Part shown: in pieces, positions 25,973 through 35,652 of the stretch | How positions within the stretch are numbered: the first letter of the stretch is position 1 | How the letters are laid out: every line of letters starts with the position of its first letter | Assembly (NCBI GenBank): GCA_963763095.1 | Contig: CAVXNR010000006.1 | Location: 248,001-312,000 of the forward strand | Length of the DNA stretch: 64,000 nucleotides | Direction: 5' to 3' | Source of the DNA: CAVUCH01 sp963763095 | Lineage (GTDB): Bacteria; Acidobacteriota; Vicinamibacteria; Vicinamibacterales; JAENWD01 | Made by a program: the position numbers and the translations under genes | Notes under the pieces: model-generated | The model's database searches: none | What the model was told of the DNA's origin: nothing | Seen by the model: only the letters and a program-made list of their open reading frames with translations

Positions 25973-28825
25973 TCAGCGGGCCGAGTACATCACCCGTACT
26001 TCGCTCACAGCAACGCCTCTCGCGCCTGCGTTCGCGCCTGCTCTGAGAGGCAGGCCCTCCACGACCACGACCGCTTCGTTCGTCCCCGGCGCTACAGAAC
26101 CTGGTGGCAGCGACCACTCGTACGCGTGCCAGCCGGTTCGGAGGGATTGAGCGGGCAGCTCCGTTCGATTCACACGCAGTCGCACCGTCGCCGCAGCACC
26201 CGGGCTCTCCAGCCTCGCCTGCATCCGGATCCCCTTGGGCGCCGGGCCTGCGATCGGCAACACGAGCCGAGCCTCGGGCGCCGTCATCCAGCGGTAGGCG
26301 CCGACCGGATCGTGGTCGACGGCAGACCAGCCGTGCCCCGTCAGCTGCGCCTGTTCGTCGCGGGCCATCAACAGGACCTCCGATACGGCGTCCGGCGTGC
26401 GCAGCAGCCCGGCAGTGTCGATGCTGAAAACGCTCGCGGCTTTCGCACCCGTCCGCAGCATTGTCCGGCCCATCGCCGTCACGGGAACGCCGCCGAGCGC
26501 GATCAAGGCTGAGACTGTCACGGCCTCTGGGGCGTGAACTTCGATTCTGTATGTGTTCGCATGGCTGTCGAGTCCGGCCCCACTTGCCCCGTCCGCCACA
26601 ATTCTCGCTCGGAGGGAACGGGCCGTCTCCTCGGACCGTGTGATCTCGATACTGGCACCCTCCGACGAGCGGTCGATCACGCGCGGCGACAGCGGTGTGT
26701 CATCGCTGGCATAGAGCACCGCGGATCCCCCAGGCGGCACTCGCACCATCACGCTGCCAGTGCGCATCGTCGCGGAGACGTCGGCCCAACCGTCAGACCG
26801 TAATTCCTGGCCTGACCAGAGGCCGCGTAGCGAGTACACGGACAACGGCCCTGCCGCAATCGGCACCCGGAAGGCCTCCCTCGCCTGGAGAACAAAGGCG
26901 TGCGCGAGACGGCCCTGCGGTGTCCAGACGGCGACGGCCGCTCCTCCGGCCGTCCTGACGATGTCGCGTGAACCCTGTCTGATTGCCGCTTCCCCGTCTC
27001 TGGATTGGATCTGGATCCCGGATACGCCGCCGGCTCCTGAGCCCGCCGTCTCTGGACCTGCGGGGATGTTCAGGTCGATGCCGGCGGAATCAGTCCGCAC
27101 CACTGCTCCGTCCCGATTGCCGCGAGTGCCGGTAATCGCAACATTGGAGCCGGCCGTGTGCGGCAGGTCGTGCGGTCCGCCGATGGCCGTGAAGGCAGCG
27201 CCTCCACTCGCCACGAACTGTGGCAGGTAGAAGGACGGCACAGCTATCGCGACCACCATGCCATCCGAGAGGCGAAGCAGGAAGTCCGGCAACCGGCCGG
27301 CGGTCAGCGTCAATGGGCGATGGCTGACATTCAGTGCATGCTGACGGAGCCGCCTGGCCGAATTGGGGAAGGCAAACACGTCGAAACCGGCTGCCAATCG
27401 CGTCCGCAGAATGACGGGATCGATCGGGGCGACCTCAATCTCGCGCCCTCTCGCAGAGTCGTCGCCGAGCAGCTTGAACATCACCAGCCGATCGACGAGA
27501 AAATTTTCGTGCACGAGAACGCTGCGTGCCGGCAAGGCGCGGAACAGCGCATCCATCTGGGTGGCGGCACTGGCGTCCCGGCTGCGATCGTTCGCCGCGT
27601 AGTTGTGCGCGAAATTCCAGAGCGGTACGGTCAGCGCGGCCACGCTGCACACGAGGCCTCCCCAGGGCACCCGTCGGGCGAATCGCGCCGCGCGCTCGGC
27701 ACCAGCCGCGGCGGTGACCCAGAGCACGAGGATGCCAGGGATGAGGAACACAGGCGTGTCGACCACCCGGTAGTTCGCCGCGAAAGCCACGATCATCCCC
27801 AGGGTGGGAAGAAGGAGCAGGCTCTCGGCGAGCCGGTGCCGAAGAAGCCACACCGCGCCGATGGTTGCCAGCACCAGGCCGGGGATCGTCAGCTCAGGCG
27901 CCAGCACGTGCTCCACGAGCGACGGAAGGCGGTCGCGCATGACGGCCTGCCATTCGAAAACAAACAGGCGGTCCTGGAACTGCCGCCCAAGCATCACGTT
28001 CAGCAGCTCTCGGACGGTCGTGGCGCGCGATTCGAGGTACACACCGGGCTCATGCGAGCGGATGAGGATGAACGCGTACTGGAGAATGCCTGCCGAGACA
28101 ATCGCGGCCGTCGTCGCGAGCGTGCGTGCCCGGGTTGCAAACCGGCGATTGGTCATCAACGCATACGTCGCCATGCCCGGCGCCAGCGCCACGATGGTGG
28201 TGTGATTGCCCAGTCCCGCGGCGAACACGGCAATTGCCACGAAGAAGTACCCATCACGGCGCGTCTGACCCCAGGCGAGCAGGGCCAGCAGCACACCCGC
28301 GACGATCGCCGCATGCAGCGTGTACACCTCGGCGATGACCGCTTGCGACCAGAACACGCGGCCGGACGCGAGTCCCCATGCGGCTGCAAGGCTGACGATC
28401 CGTCCGCACCCGAGCCGGCGGGCGATGAGGAACACCAGCGAAACGGCGACCGCACCGAGTAGCGCGGAGAAGGCGTTGATGCGATACGGCAGCGATCCGA
28501 ATGGCAGCAGCGATACCGGGTGCGTGAGGAGCACGTACAGCGGGTATCCCGGGTTGTGCGGCACGCCCAGGACGCGCCCGATGAACTGGAACATCGGCGT
28601 GTCGAGTAGGGCAACGAGCCCAGGCGCGAGTGTCCGCGCGTAGACCACCAGCGCCGCGGCGCCAGCACCGGCCGCATAGAGCGCGTCTGACTGAGCGGTC
28701 GCTACAGCCGAGTCTGCTGCGTGCGGAGATTGCGATTGGGTCAATGCTGTCGCTGGACTGGGATCGTGAGCGGTTGAAGGCGGCCGCTGCGTCACGAGCG
28801 TAGGGCCGCACGGGAGGCGAGTCAA
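25973..28825 (-). CDS. DUF2723-family membrane glycosyltransferase-like protein
   Basis: A 950-residue protein. The N-terminal half is polytopic and contains the DUF2723 hallmark (LLDTPMFQFIGRVLGVPHNP, then GYPLYVLLTHPVSLLPFGSL) and a series of TM helices (LVFLIARRLGCGRIVSLAAA). This resembles protein O-mannosyltransferase/ArnT-like GT-C enzymes, where an early Asp between the first helices is catalytic. The ~450-residue C-terminal half is soluble and beta-rich (LNIPAGPETAGSGAGGVSGI), probably periplasmic, and is longer than in plain DUF2723 proteins. It lies convergent to sulfatase-fold copy 1 and divergent from copy 2, suggesting a shared cell-surface glycan role (inference). Confidence 0.82.
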   Translation of the reverse strand: MTRLPCGPTLVTQRPPSTAHDPSPATALTQSQSPHAADSAVATAQSDALYAAGAGAAALVVYARTLAPGLVALLDTPMFQFIGRVLGVPHNPGYPLYVLLTHPVSLLPFGSLPYRINAFSALLGAVAVSLVFLIARRLGCGRIVSLAAAWGLASGRVFWSQAVIAEVYTLHAAIVAGVLLALLAWGQTRRDGYFFVAIAVFAAGLGNHTTIVALAPGMATYALMTNRRFATRARTLATTAAIVSAGILQYAFILIRSHEPGVYLESRATTVRELLNVMLGRQFQDRLFVFEWQAVMRDRLPSLVEHVLAPELTIPGLVLATIGAVWLLRHRLAESLLLLPTLGMIVAFAANYRVVDTPVFLIPGILVLWVTAAAGAERAARFARRVPWGGLVCSVAALTVPLWNFAHNYAANDRSRDASAATQMDALFRALPARSVLVHENFLVDRLVMFKLLGDDSARGREIEVAPIDPVILRTRLAAGFDVFAFPNSARRLRQHALNVSHRPLTLTAGRLPDFLLRLSDGMVVAIAVPSFYLPQFVASGGAAFTAIGGPHDLPHTAGSNVAITGTRGNRDGAVVRTDSAGIDLNIPAGPETAGSGAGGVSGIQIQSRDGEAAIRQGSRDIVRTAGGAAVAVWTPQGRLAHAFVLQAREAFRVPIAAGPLSVYSLRGLWSGQELRSDGWADVSATMRTGSVMVRVPPGGSAVLYASDDTPLSPRVIDRSSEGASIEITRSEETARSLRARIVADGASGAGLDSHANTYRIEVHAPEAVTVSALIALGGVPVTAMGRTMLRTGAKAASVFSIDTAGLLRTPDAVSEVLLMARDEQAQLTGHGWSAVDHDPVGAYRWMTAPEARLVLPIAGPAPKGIRMQARLESPGAAATVRLRVNRTELPAQSLRTGWHAYEWSLPPGSVAPGTNEAVVVVEGLPLRAGANAGARGVAVSEVRVMYSAR

Positions 28826-29011
28826 ATCGGCGGCGCGCCCGCGTGCGGCTGTTCGTCACCCTCACGGTCGGACGCAGGTTCATCGGCCGCATAGAATGAA
28901 ACTGACCGTGCAGCGGTTGGAACTGTGGCGTGCCTGGTCGTCCTGAATGGGCTGGTACGCGAAGCACACGCAGGCGCCCGGTCCCAGAAACGAGTCTGCG
29001 AGTGACTGACG

Positions 29012-31577
29012 ATGAAGAGTGAGCGTTCCCTTCTCGTGACCGCTCTCCATCTGGCGGGGCTGTGGGCGGTGGCGATCGTGCAGCCGCTGCTCGACATCCT
29101 CGGTCGCGCCCCTGAGTTCTTCGTTGCGCATCGCGCCGGGCCGACCGATATCCTGCTGCTCCTGTTGGCGCTGCTCGTTGTGGCGCCTCTCGCCTCAATC
29201 GCATTGATTGGCCTGGCGGGCGGCCTGGGCTCCCGCGCCCGCTCGCTCGCCACGGGCACGATTATCACCGTGCTCGTGGGTCTCGTGGCCGTGCAGGTGC
29301 TGAAACACCTGGGGGTCACGACGTGGACGGTTGCCGCTGCGCCCGCCCTGGCCGCTGGCCTCGCGGCTGCCATTTCGTACAGCCGCTTCGCGGTCGTTCG
29401 CAGCTTCTTCACGGTGCTGGCGGCAGGCATCCTGATTGTGCCTGTCGCGTTCGCGCAGCAGCCCGGGATCCGCCGCCTCATCGTGCCTGATACGAAGCGG
29501 TCCGCGCCCGCCGACCCAGGCACGGCTGGCATTCGTCCGGCTCCCGTGGTGTTGATCGTGTTTGATGAATTGCCGCTCGTCTCGCTGCTCGACGAGGGTC
29601 GCAGCATCGATCCGAACCTGTATCCCAGTATGTCGGCCCTGGCACACGACGGAGTGTGGTTCAGGAACGCCACGACGGTGAGCGCCTACACCCGGTGGGC
29701 ACTGCCGGCCATCGTGACGGGGCTCCGCCCCAAACGGGACGCGGTGCCAACGTCCGGCAATTATCCCGATACTCTTTTTTCGTTCCTCGGCAGAACGCAC
29801 CGGTTCGAGGTCATCGAGTCGCTGACGGCGATGTGCCCCCGGTCGTTGTGTGTCGACCCGACTGACACGGTGCGCAGGCGGCTCTCCGGGATCGGTGCGG
29901 ACCTCTCGATCGTCGCCGCCTATGTGTTTCTCACACCCGATCTGCAGAAGCGTCTGCGGCTACCCGACCTGACGACGCAGTGGGCCGGCTTCAAGCGGGG
30001 AGCGGCCGCCGGAATGGATGTGTCGCCCGGTGCGTGGCAAAGGAGCCACGACAAACGCTTCATGGAGGATCGGCGGCAACTCGTCGGGACTTTCATCGAG
30101 GGTATCAGCGCGTCCGACCAGCAGCCGACGCTGTACTTCCTTCACACCCTGCTGCCCCATCAACCGTGGGTGCTCCTGCCGAGTGGCCAGCGCAACTCGT
30201 CGCTCGCGCCGCTGCCCGGCGCGCTCCGCGAGGTCCCATTGACTGACGAGTGGGAGCTCGCGCAGAACCAGCAGCGTCACCTGCTGCAGGTGGGGTTCAT
30301 CGACCGGCTGGTGGGGCGGGTAGTCGCCCGGCTGAAGGAGACCGGTCTGTACGAGCGCGCGTTGGTGGTGATCACCTCGGATCACGGCGTCGCCTTCATG
30401 GCGGGCGAGCCGAACCGAACCCTCTCGCTCAAGAACGTGGCCGAAATCATGCGCGTGCCGCTGTTCATCAAGTTCCCGGCCGGTGTCGAGACTGCGTCGT
30501 TGTTTCCACAGGTCAACGAGCACGGTCAGCGCGTCAGCGATCGTAACGTCGAGAGCATAGACATCGCGCCAACGGCCGCCCACGTCCTCGGTCTGCAGCT
30601 CTCCTGGCCCACCGATGGCGCATCGATGCTCGAGGTCTCGGCTCCGCCCCGCCCGGAGAAACGGATCGCCGCTGGCGAAGGGAGTACAGGTTCAGCGGTA
30701 CGGAGCTGAAGGCCCGCCGATCGACGAGGCGCTGGGCCGACGTCTCGATACGTTTGGCAGCGCCAACATGTACCGGATCCCCAGGCCTCCACGTTTCGGC
30801 GAGCTCGTGGGACACCCCGTCACCGATTACCGGATCGCCGCGAGTCCTCAGATCACGGACCTCCGGCATGTCTCGAAGTATGCGCAATTCGATCCCGACG
30901 CTGACTCGGTTCCGTTCGATGTCAGCGGTGACCTGCGCGGCCGGCGCAAGGAGGATGATCCGGCATATGTCGCCGTCGCCATCAATGGGGTGATTCGGGC
31001 GGTCACGCGCACGTGGGCGTCGAAGTCCGGATGGCTCGCCACCCCGCCCCTCGACGCGTGGCGGCGCGGCCAGAACTCGCTCGAGGTGTTCCTGATCGCC
31101 GAGTCAGATGCGCACCCGGTGCTGGCCCGGGTGCAGCGGCCAACCTCCCCACCCGAAGACCTCAACCTGATCTCGGGCAGCGCCGAGCACTACTGGGAGG
31201 TGCGCCTGCATGGGTTCCGGCGGCATGAGAGGATGGGCCAGGACCTAATCCGCTGGACGCGGGCCAACGCGTCGCTCACCGTCCCGTTGCGCGGACGCAA
31301 GCCGTCCGCGATTCGCGTCAAGATCGCGCGCGCAGTAGAACCGACGACGAGACTCACCGTCACGGCGAACGGGTGCTCGCTGTATCAAGGCGTGGTGCCG
31401 ACACCGGAGTGGGAGGCCACGCTGCCGCTGACGGCGTGCCCCCTTGCGGGCGACACGCTGACCCTCGGCTTCGCCACCAACGCGACGCGGCCAAAGGATC
31501 GCACAGACCCCAGAAGGCTCGGGGTGGCGGTGCGGCACGTCATCCTGCAGATGGGCAACGATAAGAGGGGCAGTTGA
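29012..31577 (+). CDS. Membrane sulfatase-fold protein, copy 2, frameshifted near 30675
   Basis: Paralogue of the protein at 23381-25955, with near-identical organisation. The N-terminal TM region begins MKSERSLLVTALHLAGLWAV. The catalytic motifs are LIVFDELPLVSLLDEG, NATTVSAYTRWALPAIVTG, FLHTLLPHQPWVLLPSG and ITSDHGVAFM. The first frame stops at 30709 just after RPEKRIA. The protein continues in another frame from about 30675 (VQRYGAEGPPIDEALGRRLD) through YVAVAINGVIRAVTRTWASK to TGA 31575-31577. Restored, it would have ~855 residues. The break lies elsewhere than in copy 1, so the two lesions are independent. Unless the sequence is wrong, the gene makes a 565-residue protein without the C-terminal domain. 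Confidence 0.75.
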
Positions 31578-31582
31578 CGCCA

Positions 31583-31973
31583 TCACCCTTCGAGGCGCGC
31601 CCTGACGTCGTCCGGAATGCGCACCGAACGCGCGGCGGCATAGTCGTACATCACCTGCACGGTCCGCGCCGTCGCCACGACCTGCCGCGTCCGGCCATTC
31701 ACGATCTCGGTACTCGAAGGTGAAGCTCGAGTTGCCCACGGATGCCACGCGCAGGTGGACGATCAGGCGTTCACCCGCCGTCGCCTGGGCGCGATAGTCG
31801 CACTCCACACGCGCCAGGATGAAGCTGCGGGGGATGCCGGTCACGCCGGTGAGGCGCTGCCAATGGGCAAAGCGCGCCTGTTCGAGGTACGTCAGATACA
31901 CCGCGTTGTTCACATGGCCGAGGGCATCACAGTCGCGGAAGCGGACTTCGATCTCGTGTTCGAACGTAGTCAT
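31583..31973 (-). CDS. Acyl-CoA thioesterase (4HBT hotdog fold), frameshifted at 31709-31710
   Basis: The start MTTFEHEIEVRFRDCDALGH has the 4HBT pattern, with the catalytic Asp in RDCDALGHVNN followed by AVYLTYLEQARFAHW. The first frame loses homology after SSFTFEYR. One base removed from the GG at 31709-31710 restores EIVNGRTRQVVATARTVQVM and an end RVRARLEG-like tail at TGA 31583-31585, giving ~129 residues, normal for the YbgC/FadM type. Without correction the frame would run antisense into the sulfatase gene. These enzymes hydrolyse acyl-CoA thioesters in the cytosol. Confidence 0.75.
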
Positions 31974-32024
31974 GTCTCAAGGCCCATCTTGGTTACGTGA
32001 GGCAGGCGGTCAGATCGTTGCGCG

Positions 32025-33209
32025 TCAGGCGCTGATCGTCCTGGGGCTGGCCGGCCCGAGCTCGACCCGGTTGAAGGCAACGACGCTGAGCGCACACGCG
32101 AGAAGCATCACCGCCGCCGACGTGAAGAATGGGAACTGTACCCCGAACTGGTCGAACACCCAGCCGCCCCAGAGCGGTCCGATGATCCGCGCCAGGCTGC
32201 CCAGGGACTGGGACACGCCGAGCGTGCTCCCCTGGTCCCGTGCATCGGCGAGTTGTGAGATTGCGGACAGCATCGATGGACTGTTGAACCCCATTCCCAT
32301 CGCCAGCAGGCCGGCCACCGCGGCCAGCAGCGGCACCGTGCCGGCCACCGGCACGAATCCGAGCGCCAGGGCGATCGCGAAGATGGCCAGCGGTACGAGC
32401 CGCTTCTCCCCGACTCTCTTCACCACACGTCCAACCAGCACACCCTGCACGGTGGCCAGCACGACGCCAATCCACGCGAACATGTACCCGATCGTCGCGG
32501 ACGTGAACCCGAAGCGCCGCTCGCTGTACAGAGCAAACGTCGCCTCGAAGCTCGCGAACGCGGCGACCACGAGGAAGTACACGAGCAGCACCATCGGCAG
32601 GTTTGGCTGTGCAACCGCGCGCCGGATGACTTCGATACGGCCGGGCCTCGACGTGTCTCTCACGTGCGGGGGCCGGGACTCGGGCAGCAGGAACACCGCA
32701 GCAACGAAGTTCGCCAGTGAGAGCGCCGCCGCGAACCACGCCGGCGCGGCGTAACCCCAGTGGCTGAGGAATCCGCCGATGGCGGGTCCGAAGATGAACC
32801 CCAGGCCGAACGCCGCTCCGATCAGCCCCATCCCGCGGGCACGCGTCTTGGCTGTCGTTGTGTCCGCAATGAACGCCTGCGCCGTCGGAATGTTGGCGCC
32901 GGCGATGCCGGCGAGGCTCCGCGCGAGAAAGAGCATCGGCAGCGAAGTGGCGAGCGCAAAGAACGCGTATGACAGGGCCGAGCCGAGCAGCCCGATCAGG
33001 ATGACGGGCCTGCGCCCGATTCGGTCGGACAACCGCCCCCAGAACGGCGCAAACAGGAACTGCGCGAGCGAGAACGAGGACGACAGCAGGCCAACCATCA
33101 CCGCCGACGCGCCGAAATGCTCGGCGTAGAACGGCAGCAGGGGAATGATGATGCCGAACCCGAGCAGATCGATGAAAACGGTGATGAAGATGATGAGGAG
33201 GGGCGACAC
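32025..33209 (-). CDS. MFS transporter (TetA/multidrug type)
   Basis: A 394-residue 12-TM transporter. Motif A is FWGRLSDRIGRRPVIL after helix 2, and the motif-C-like segment GLIGAAFGLGFIFGPAIGG in helix 5 is typical of drug/H+ antiporters of the TetA branch. It starts MSPLLIIFITVFIDLLGFGI and ends ...FNRVELGPASPRTISA. It is the third gene of a minus-strand run def-thyX-mfs, with only 12 nt after the thyX-like gene. The substrate is unknown; tetracycline export should not be assumed. Confidence 0.9.
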   Translation of the reverse strand: MSPLLIIFITVFIDLLGFGIIIPLLPFYAEHFGASAVMVGLLSSSFSLAQFLFAPFWGRLSDRIGRRPVILIGLLGSALSYAFFALATSLPMLFLARSLAGIAGANIPTAQAFIADTTTAKTRARGMGLIGAAFGLGFIFGPAIGGFLSHWGYAAPAWFAAALSLANFVAAVFLLPESRPPHVRDTSRPGRIEVIRRAVAQPNLPMVLLVYFLVVAAFASFEATFALYSERRFGFTSATIGYMFAWIGVVLATVQGVLVGRVVKRVGEKRLVPLAIFAIALALGFVPVAGTVPLLAAVAGLLAMGMGFNSPSMLSAISQLADARDQGSTLGVSQSLGSLARIIGPLWGGWVFDQFGVQFPFFTSAAVMLLACALSVVAFNRVELGPASPRTISA

Positions 33210-33221
33210 GAGGCGGTGGCG

Positions 33222-34775
33222 TCAGAGACGTCGTACGACGTCCGGGAAGCTGCGCCAGACGGGCACGCCGCAAAAATGGGTGCCCTCGGTGCAGCGCGGC
33301 GAGATCAGGCCGTTGCGCACGACGCACGGGGGCCCGACGTATCTTGCGAGCTGGGGGTGCTTTGCCCGCACCTGCGCGACCTCGTCCATCGAGGCGAGAT
33401 AGATCTCCTCCTGGGCGTTGAAGCACGTGCGGAGCGTCCACTTGTGCAGGAAGGCGATGAGTGCGCCCGACTCGACCATCCGCAGCGTCTTGGCGTTCGG
33501 CAGCACGTACAACGCGAACTCGAGGGGCACGCCGAGCTCGAGCAGCCGGTTCTTCGCTCGCCATGCGTTCTGCATCGCATCCTGGTACACGGCCAGCGCG
33601 TGTGCGTTCGCTGCAACCAGCCGGGGCACGACGTAATCAGGCGCCGCGGTGTCCGCGAACGTCATCAGCGGCCGCGACGCGGGAACCATCCGGTGGCGCT
33701 GATCCTGCGAGTCGGCGGTGTGGCTCAGGCGCTTGGCGAACGTGTACGAGGCATGGTGCAGGCTTCGCATCATCGGCGAGTGATACGACACGTTCATCAC
33801 GTCCAGGCGGTATCGATTACGCGCGGGATTGAGCACGCGATCGAGAGCCTCCTCGTCTGGCATCTCGTCCTGCGTGAGCCCGAACGTAACGCGCACGGCC
33901 TCGGCAATCACTCTCGGGGCATCCGGCGAGCTGTCGATCAACTGCGATACCCGGCCGCCGAGCCGTCGGTCGAACTCACGCGCGAACGCGTCACCCTCTC
34001 CGCGCGGGCGTGGAAAGCCGGACTCGGGCAGCTCCGATGCCGCGAGCTCTTCACAGCCGACCTTCTCGAAGAACAATGGATCGATCTGACGGACCAGTTC
34101 CACCATGCGCCCGATGACCAGCGACGCTTCGTGCGGCGTGTCACCGGCGGCACTCATCCGGCGCAGCCGGTGCAGCGTGATGCCCGAGATCGTGTGCACC
34201 ATCGAGGTGAACGCGCCGATCGGGATCACGTATCGCGCTGTCTCGATCGCTTTCTTCTCCGCCTCCCGTTCGATCCCTTTCAACCGCTCGACGCTCACCC
34301 GCGGCGTCACGTACCTCAACTCTTTCAGGATGGCGAAGGCATCGTCTTTCAGCAGCGCCGAGAGCTCCGCGTAGGCGCCCCAGGCCGACAGCACCGCACG
34401 CTCGTACACGTCGAGCGCCTCACCGGTGATCGGCGGCACGAACGCGCGCGGTTCCTTCAGCTTGACGTAGCGCTGGCTCGACTGCTCGGAGTTGTAGAAC
34501 GGGTACCCGTGCAGCACGCTCCAGACGAGCTGGCGCGAGATGTTCTCCAGGCCGAACTCGAAGTGCGCGTGCTGGTAGACCGTGTGGTGCCCGGCCTCGA
34601 AGGTGAGCGCACCGATCGTATCGCGCTGCCGGTCCGTGACTTCGTCTGCCGCGATGACGCGAGGCGAGTAGCAGGTCCGCGCCGCCGCGATGGCGCCGTC
34701 GAACGCATGCACCGGCGCGTTCCGCAGGGTTACGAGGGGAGCAGCAGTGCCGAGGGTCGGGATGGACAAGGACAT
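33222..34775 (-). CDS. thyX: FAD-dependent thymidylate synthase, double-length (ThyX-like)
   Basis: A 517-residue protein, about twice the length of a standard ThyX (~220-250 aa). The first half has LTFEAGHHTVYQHAHFEFGL, then NISRQLVWSVLHGYPFYNSE and QSSQRYVKL, matching the ThyX core around the FAD/dUMP site but with RQL where RHR is usual. The second half contains QDQRHRMVPASRPLM, an RHR-type motif, and FALYVLPNAKTLRMVESGAL. It appears to be an internally duplicated ThyX in which motifs are split between halves. ThyX methylates dUMP using methylene-tetrahydrofolate and FADH2. It lies 10 nt downstream of def. Confidence 0.8.
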   Translation of the reverse strand: MSLSIPTLGTAAPLVTLRNAPVHAFDGAIAAARTCYSPRVIAADEVTDRQRDTIGALTFEAGHHTVYQHAHFEFGLENISRQLVWSVLHGYPFYNSEQSSQRYVKLKEPRAFVPPITGEALDVYERAVLSAWGAYAELSALLKDDAFAILKELRYVTPRVSVERLKGIEREAEKKAIETARYVIPIGAFTSMVHTISGITLHRLRRMSAAGDTPHEASLVIGRMVELVRQIDPLFFEKVGCEELAASELPESGFPRPRGEGDAFAREFDRRLGGRVSQLIDSSPDAPRVIAEAVRVTFGLTQDEMPDEEALDRVLNPARNRYRLDVMNVSYHSPMMRSLHHASYTFAKRLSHTADSQDQRHRMVPASRPLMTFADTAAPDYVVPRLVAANAHALAVYQDAMQNAWRAKNRLLELGVPLEFALYVLPNAKTLRMVESGALIAFLHKWTLRTCFNAQEEIYLASMDEVAQVRAKHPQLARYVGPPCVVRNGLISPRCTEGTHFCGVPVWRSFPDVVRRL

Positions 34776-34785
34776 GCTGGTGTCT

Positions 34786-35319
34786 TCAATCCCGCCAGTA
34801 CTTACCGTATTCGTCCATGAAGGTCAGCGTGTCGAGCGACGGCATCCGATCGAAGAAGAGCACGCCGTCGAGGTGATCGTTCTCGTGTTGGACGACGCGC
34901 GCCTGGAACCCGGCGAGCTGCAGCTCCTGTCGTGCGCCCTCGCGATCCAGCCCGCGGATCTTGACGCGCGTGTAACGGGGGACCCTGCCGCGGATGTCGG
35001 GAATGCTCAGACACCCTTCCCAGTCGGTCTCTTTCTCGTTGCCGATCGGGATGACCTCGGGGTTCACGAAAGGCACGGGCACGATGGCAGGCTCCTCTTC
35101 GTCATCAGCCGCATCATCCTGCATGCCGGCGATGAAGATGCGCACGCCCTCGTGCACCTGAGGAGCGGCGAGACCGATGCCGTGGTACTCGTCCATCGTC
35201 TCGATCATGTCGTCAATGAGTTTCTGGACGGCCGCTGACTTCAGGTCTGCCCGGTCGAGCGCGCGCGCGCGCTTGCGCAGGACAGGGTGTCCCATGCGCG
35301 CGACCTTGAGGATGGACAT
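34786..35319 (-). CDS. def: Peptide deformylase
   Basis: A 177-residue metalloenzyme that removes the formyl group from nascent proteins. All three motifs are present: GIGLAAPQ (47-54), EGCLS (101-105) and HENDH (145-149, Zn ligands). An acidic insertion DDAADDEEEPAIV sits between the first two motifs. The start is the ATG at 35317-35319 (MSILKVARMGHPVLRKRARA); a longer in-frame extension runs through the palindromic repeat at 35376-35505 and is not credible. It is the first gene of the def-thyX-mfs run. Confidence 0.95.
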   Translation of the reverse strand: MSILKVARMGHPVLRKRARALDRADLKSAAVQKLIDDMIETMDEYHGIGLAAPQVHEGVRIFIAGMQDDAADDEEEPAIVPVPFVNPEVIPIGNEKETDWEGCLSIPDIRGRVPRYTRVKIRGLDREGARQELQLAGFQARVVQHENDHLDGVLFFDRMPSLDTLTFMDEYGKYWRD

Positions 35320-35375
35320 GGCTTCCGGATTATACCTGCCCCCCCATTGGGGAGTCTTCAGTCCTGAGTTTTTAG

Positions 35376-35505
35376 ACCCAGTGCTCGCTTGTGTTGTCAC
35401 TGAACCACTCATGTGGGGCAGGGCTTCAGCCCTGCAAAATCGGTACGCGCGAGCAGGCCTGAAGGCCTGCCCCACTGACTACACAAGTGAATCGCGGGTG
35501 TAGTT
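35376..35505. repeat. Composite palindromic element, copy 2
   Basis: Same organisation as the element at 2896-3048: ACCCAGTGCTCGCTTGTG, then ATGTGGGGCAGGGCTTCAGC with hairpin GCAGGGCTTCAGCCCTGC, a short spacer, GCAGGCCTGAAGGCCTGC with CCCCAC, and CACAAGTGAATCGCGGGTGT. It lacks the 22-bp internal duplication of copy 1. It lies between the divergent def and NUDIX genes. Confidence 0.85.
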
Positions 35506-35601
35506 CCTCAGTTCCTCAGGTCGTTCCGCGGCGATGCCCGGTGCGGGCAGGTCTCCATACATCGGACCGCGGCCGTTCGGTCCGTAGGTTGCGGCACGAC
35601 G

Positions 35602-35651
35602 ACTGAATACTGAAAACTGAAGACTCAAAGACTGACGACTGAGAACTGAAC
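35602..35651 (+). repeat. Heptamer tandem array (ACTGAAN x7)
   Basis: Seven consecutive units ACTGAAT, ACTGAAA, ACTGAAG, ACTCAAAG (one extra base), ACTGACG, ACTGAGA, ACTGAAC run up to one base before the NUDIX start codon at 35653. It replaces the place where a Shine-Dalgarno sequence would be. Confidence 0.85.
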
Positions 35652-35652
35652 G

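Noticed and set aside
35320..35475. N-terminal extension of peptide deformylase
   Set aside because: Encoded by the palindromic repeat; deformylases start at MSILKVARMGHPVLR-like sequence.
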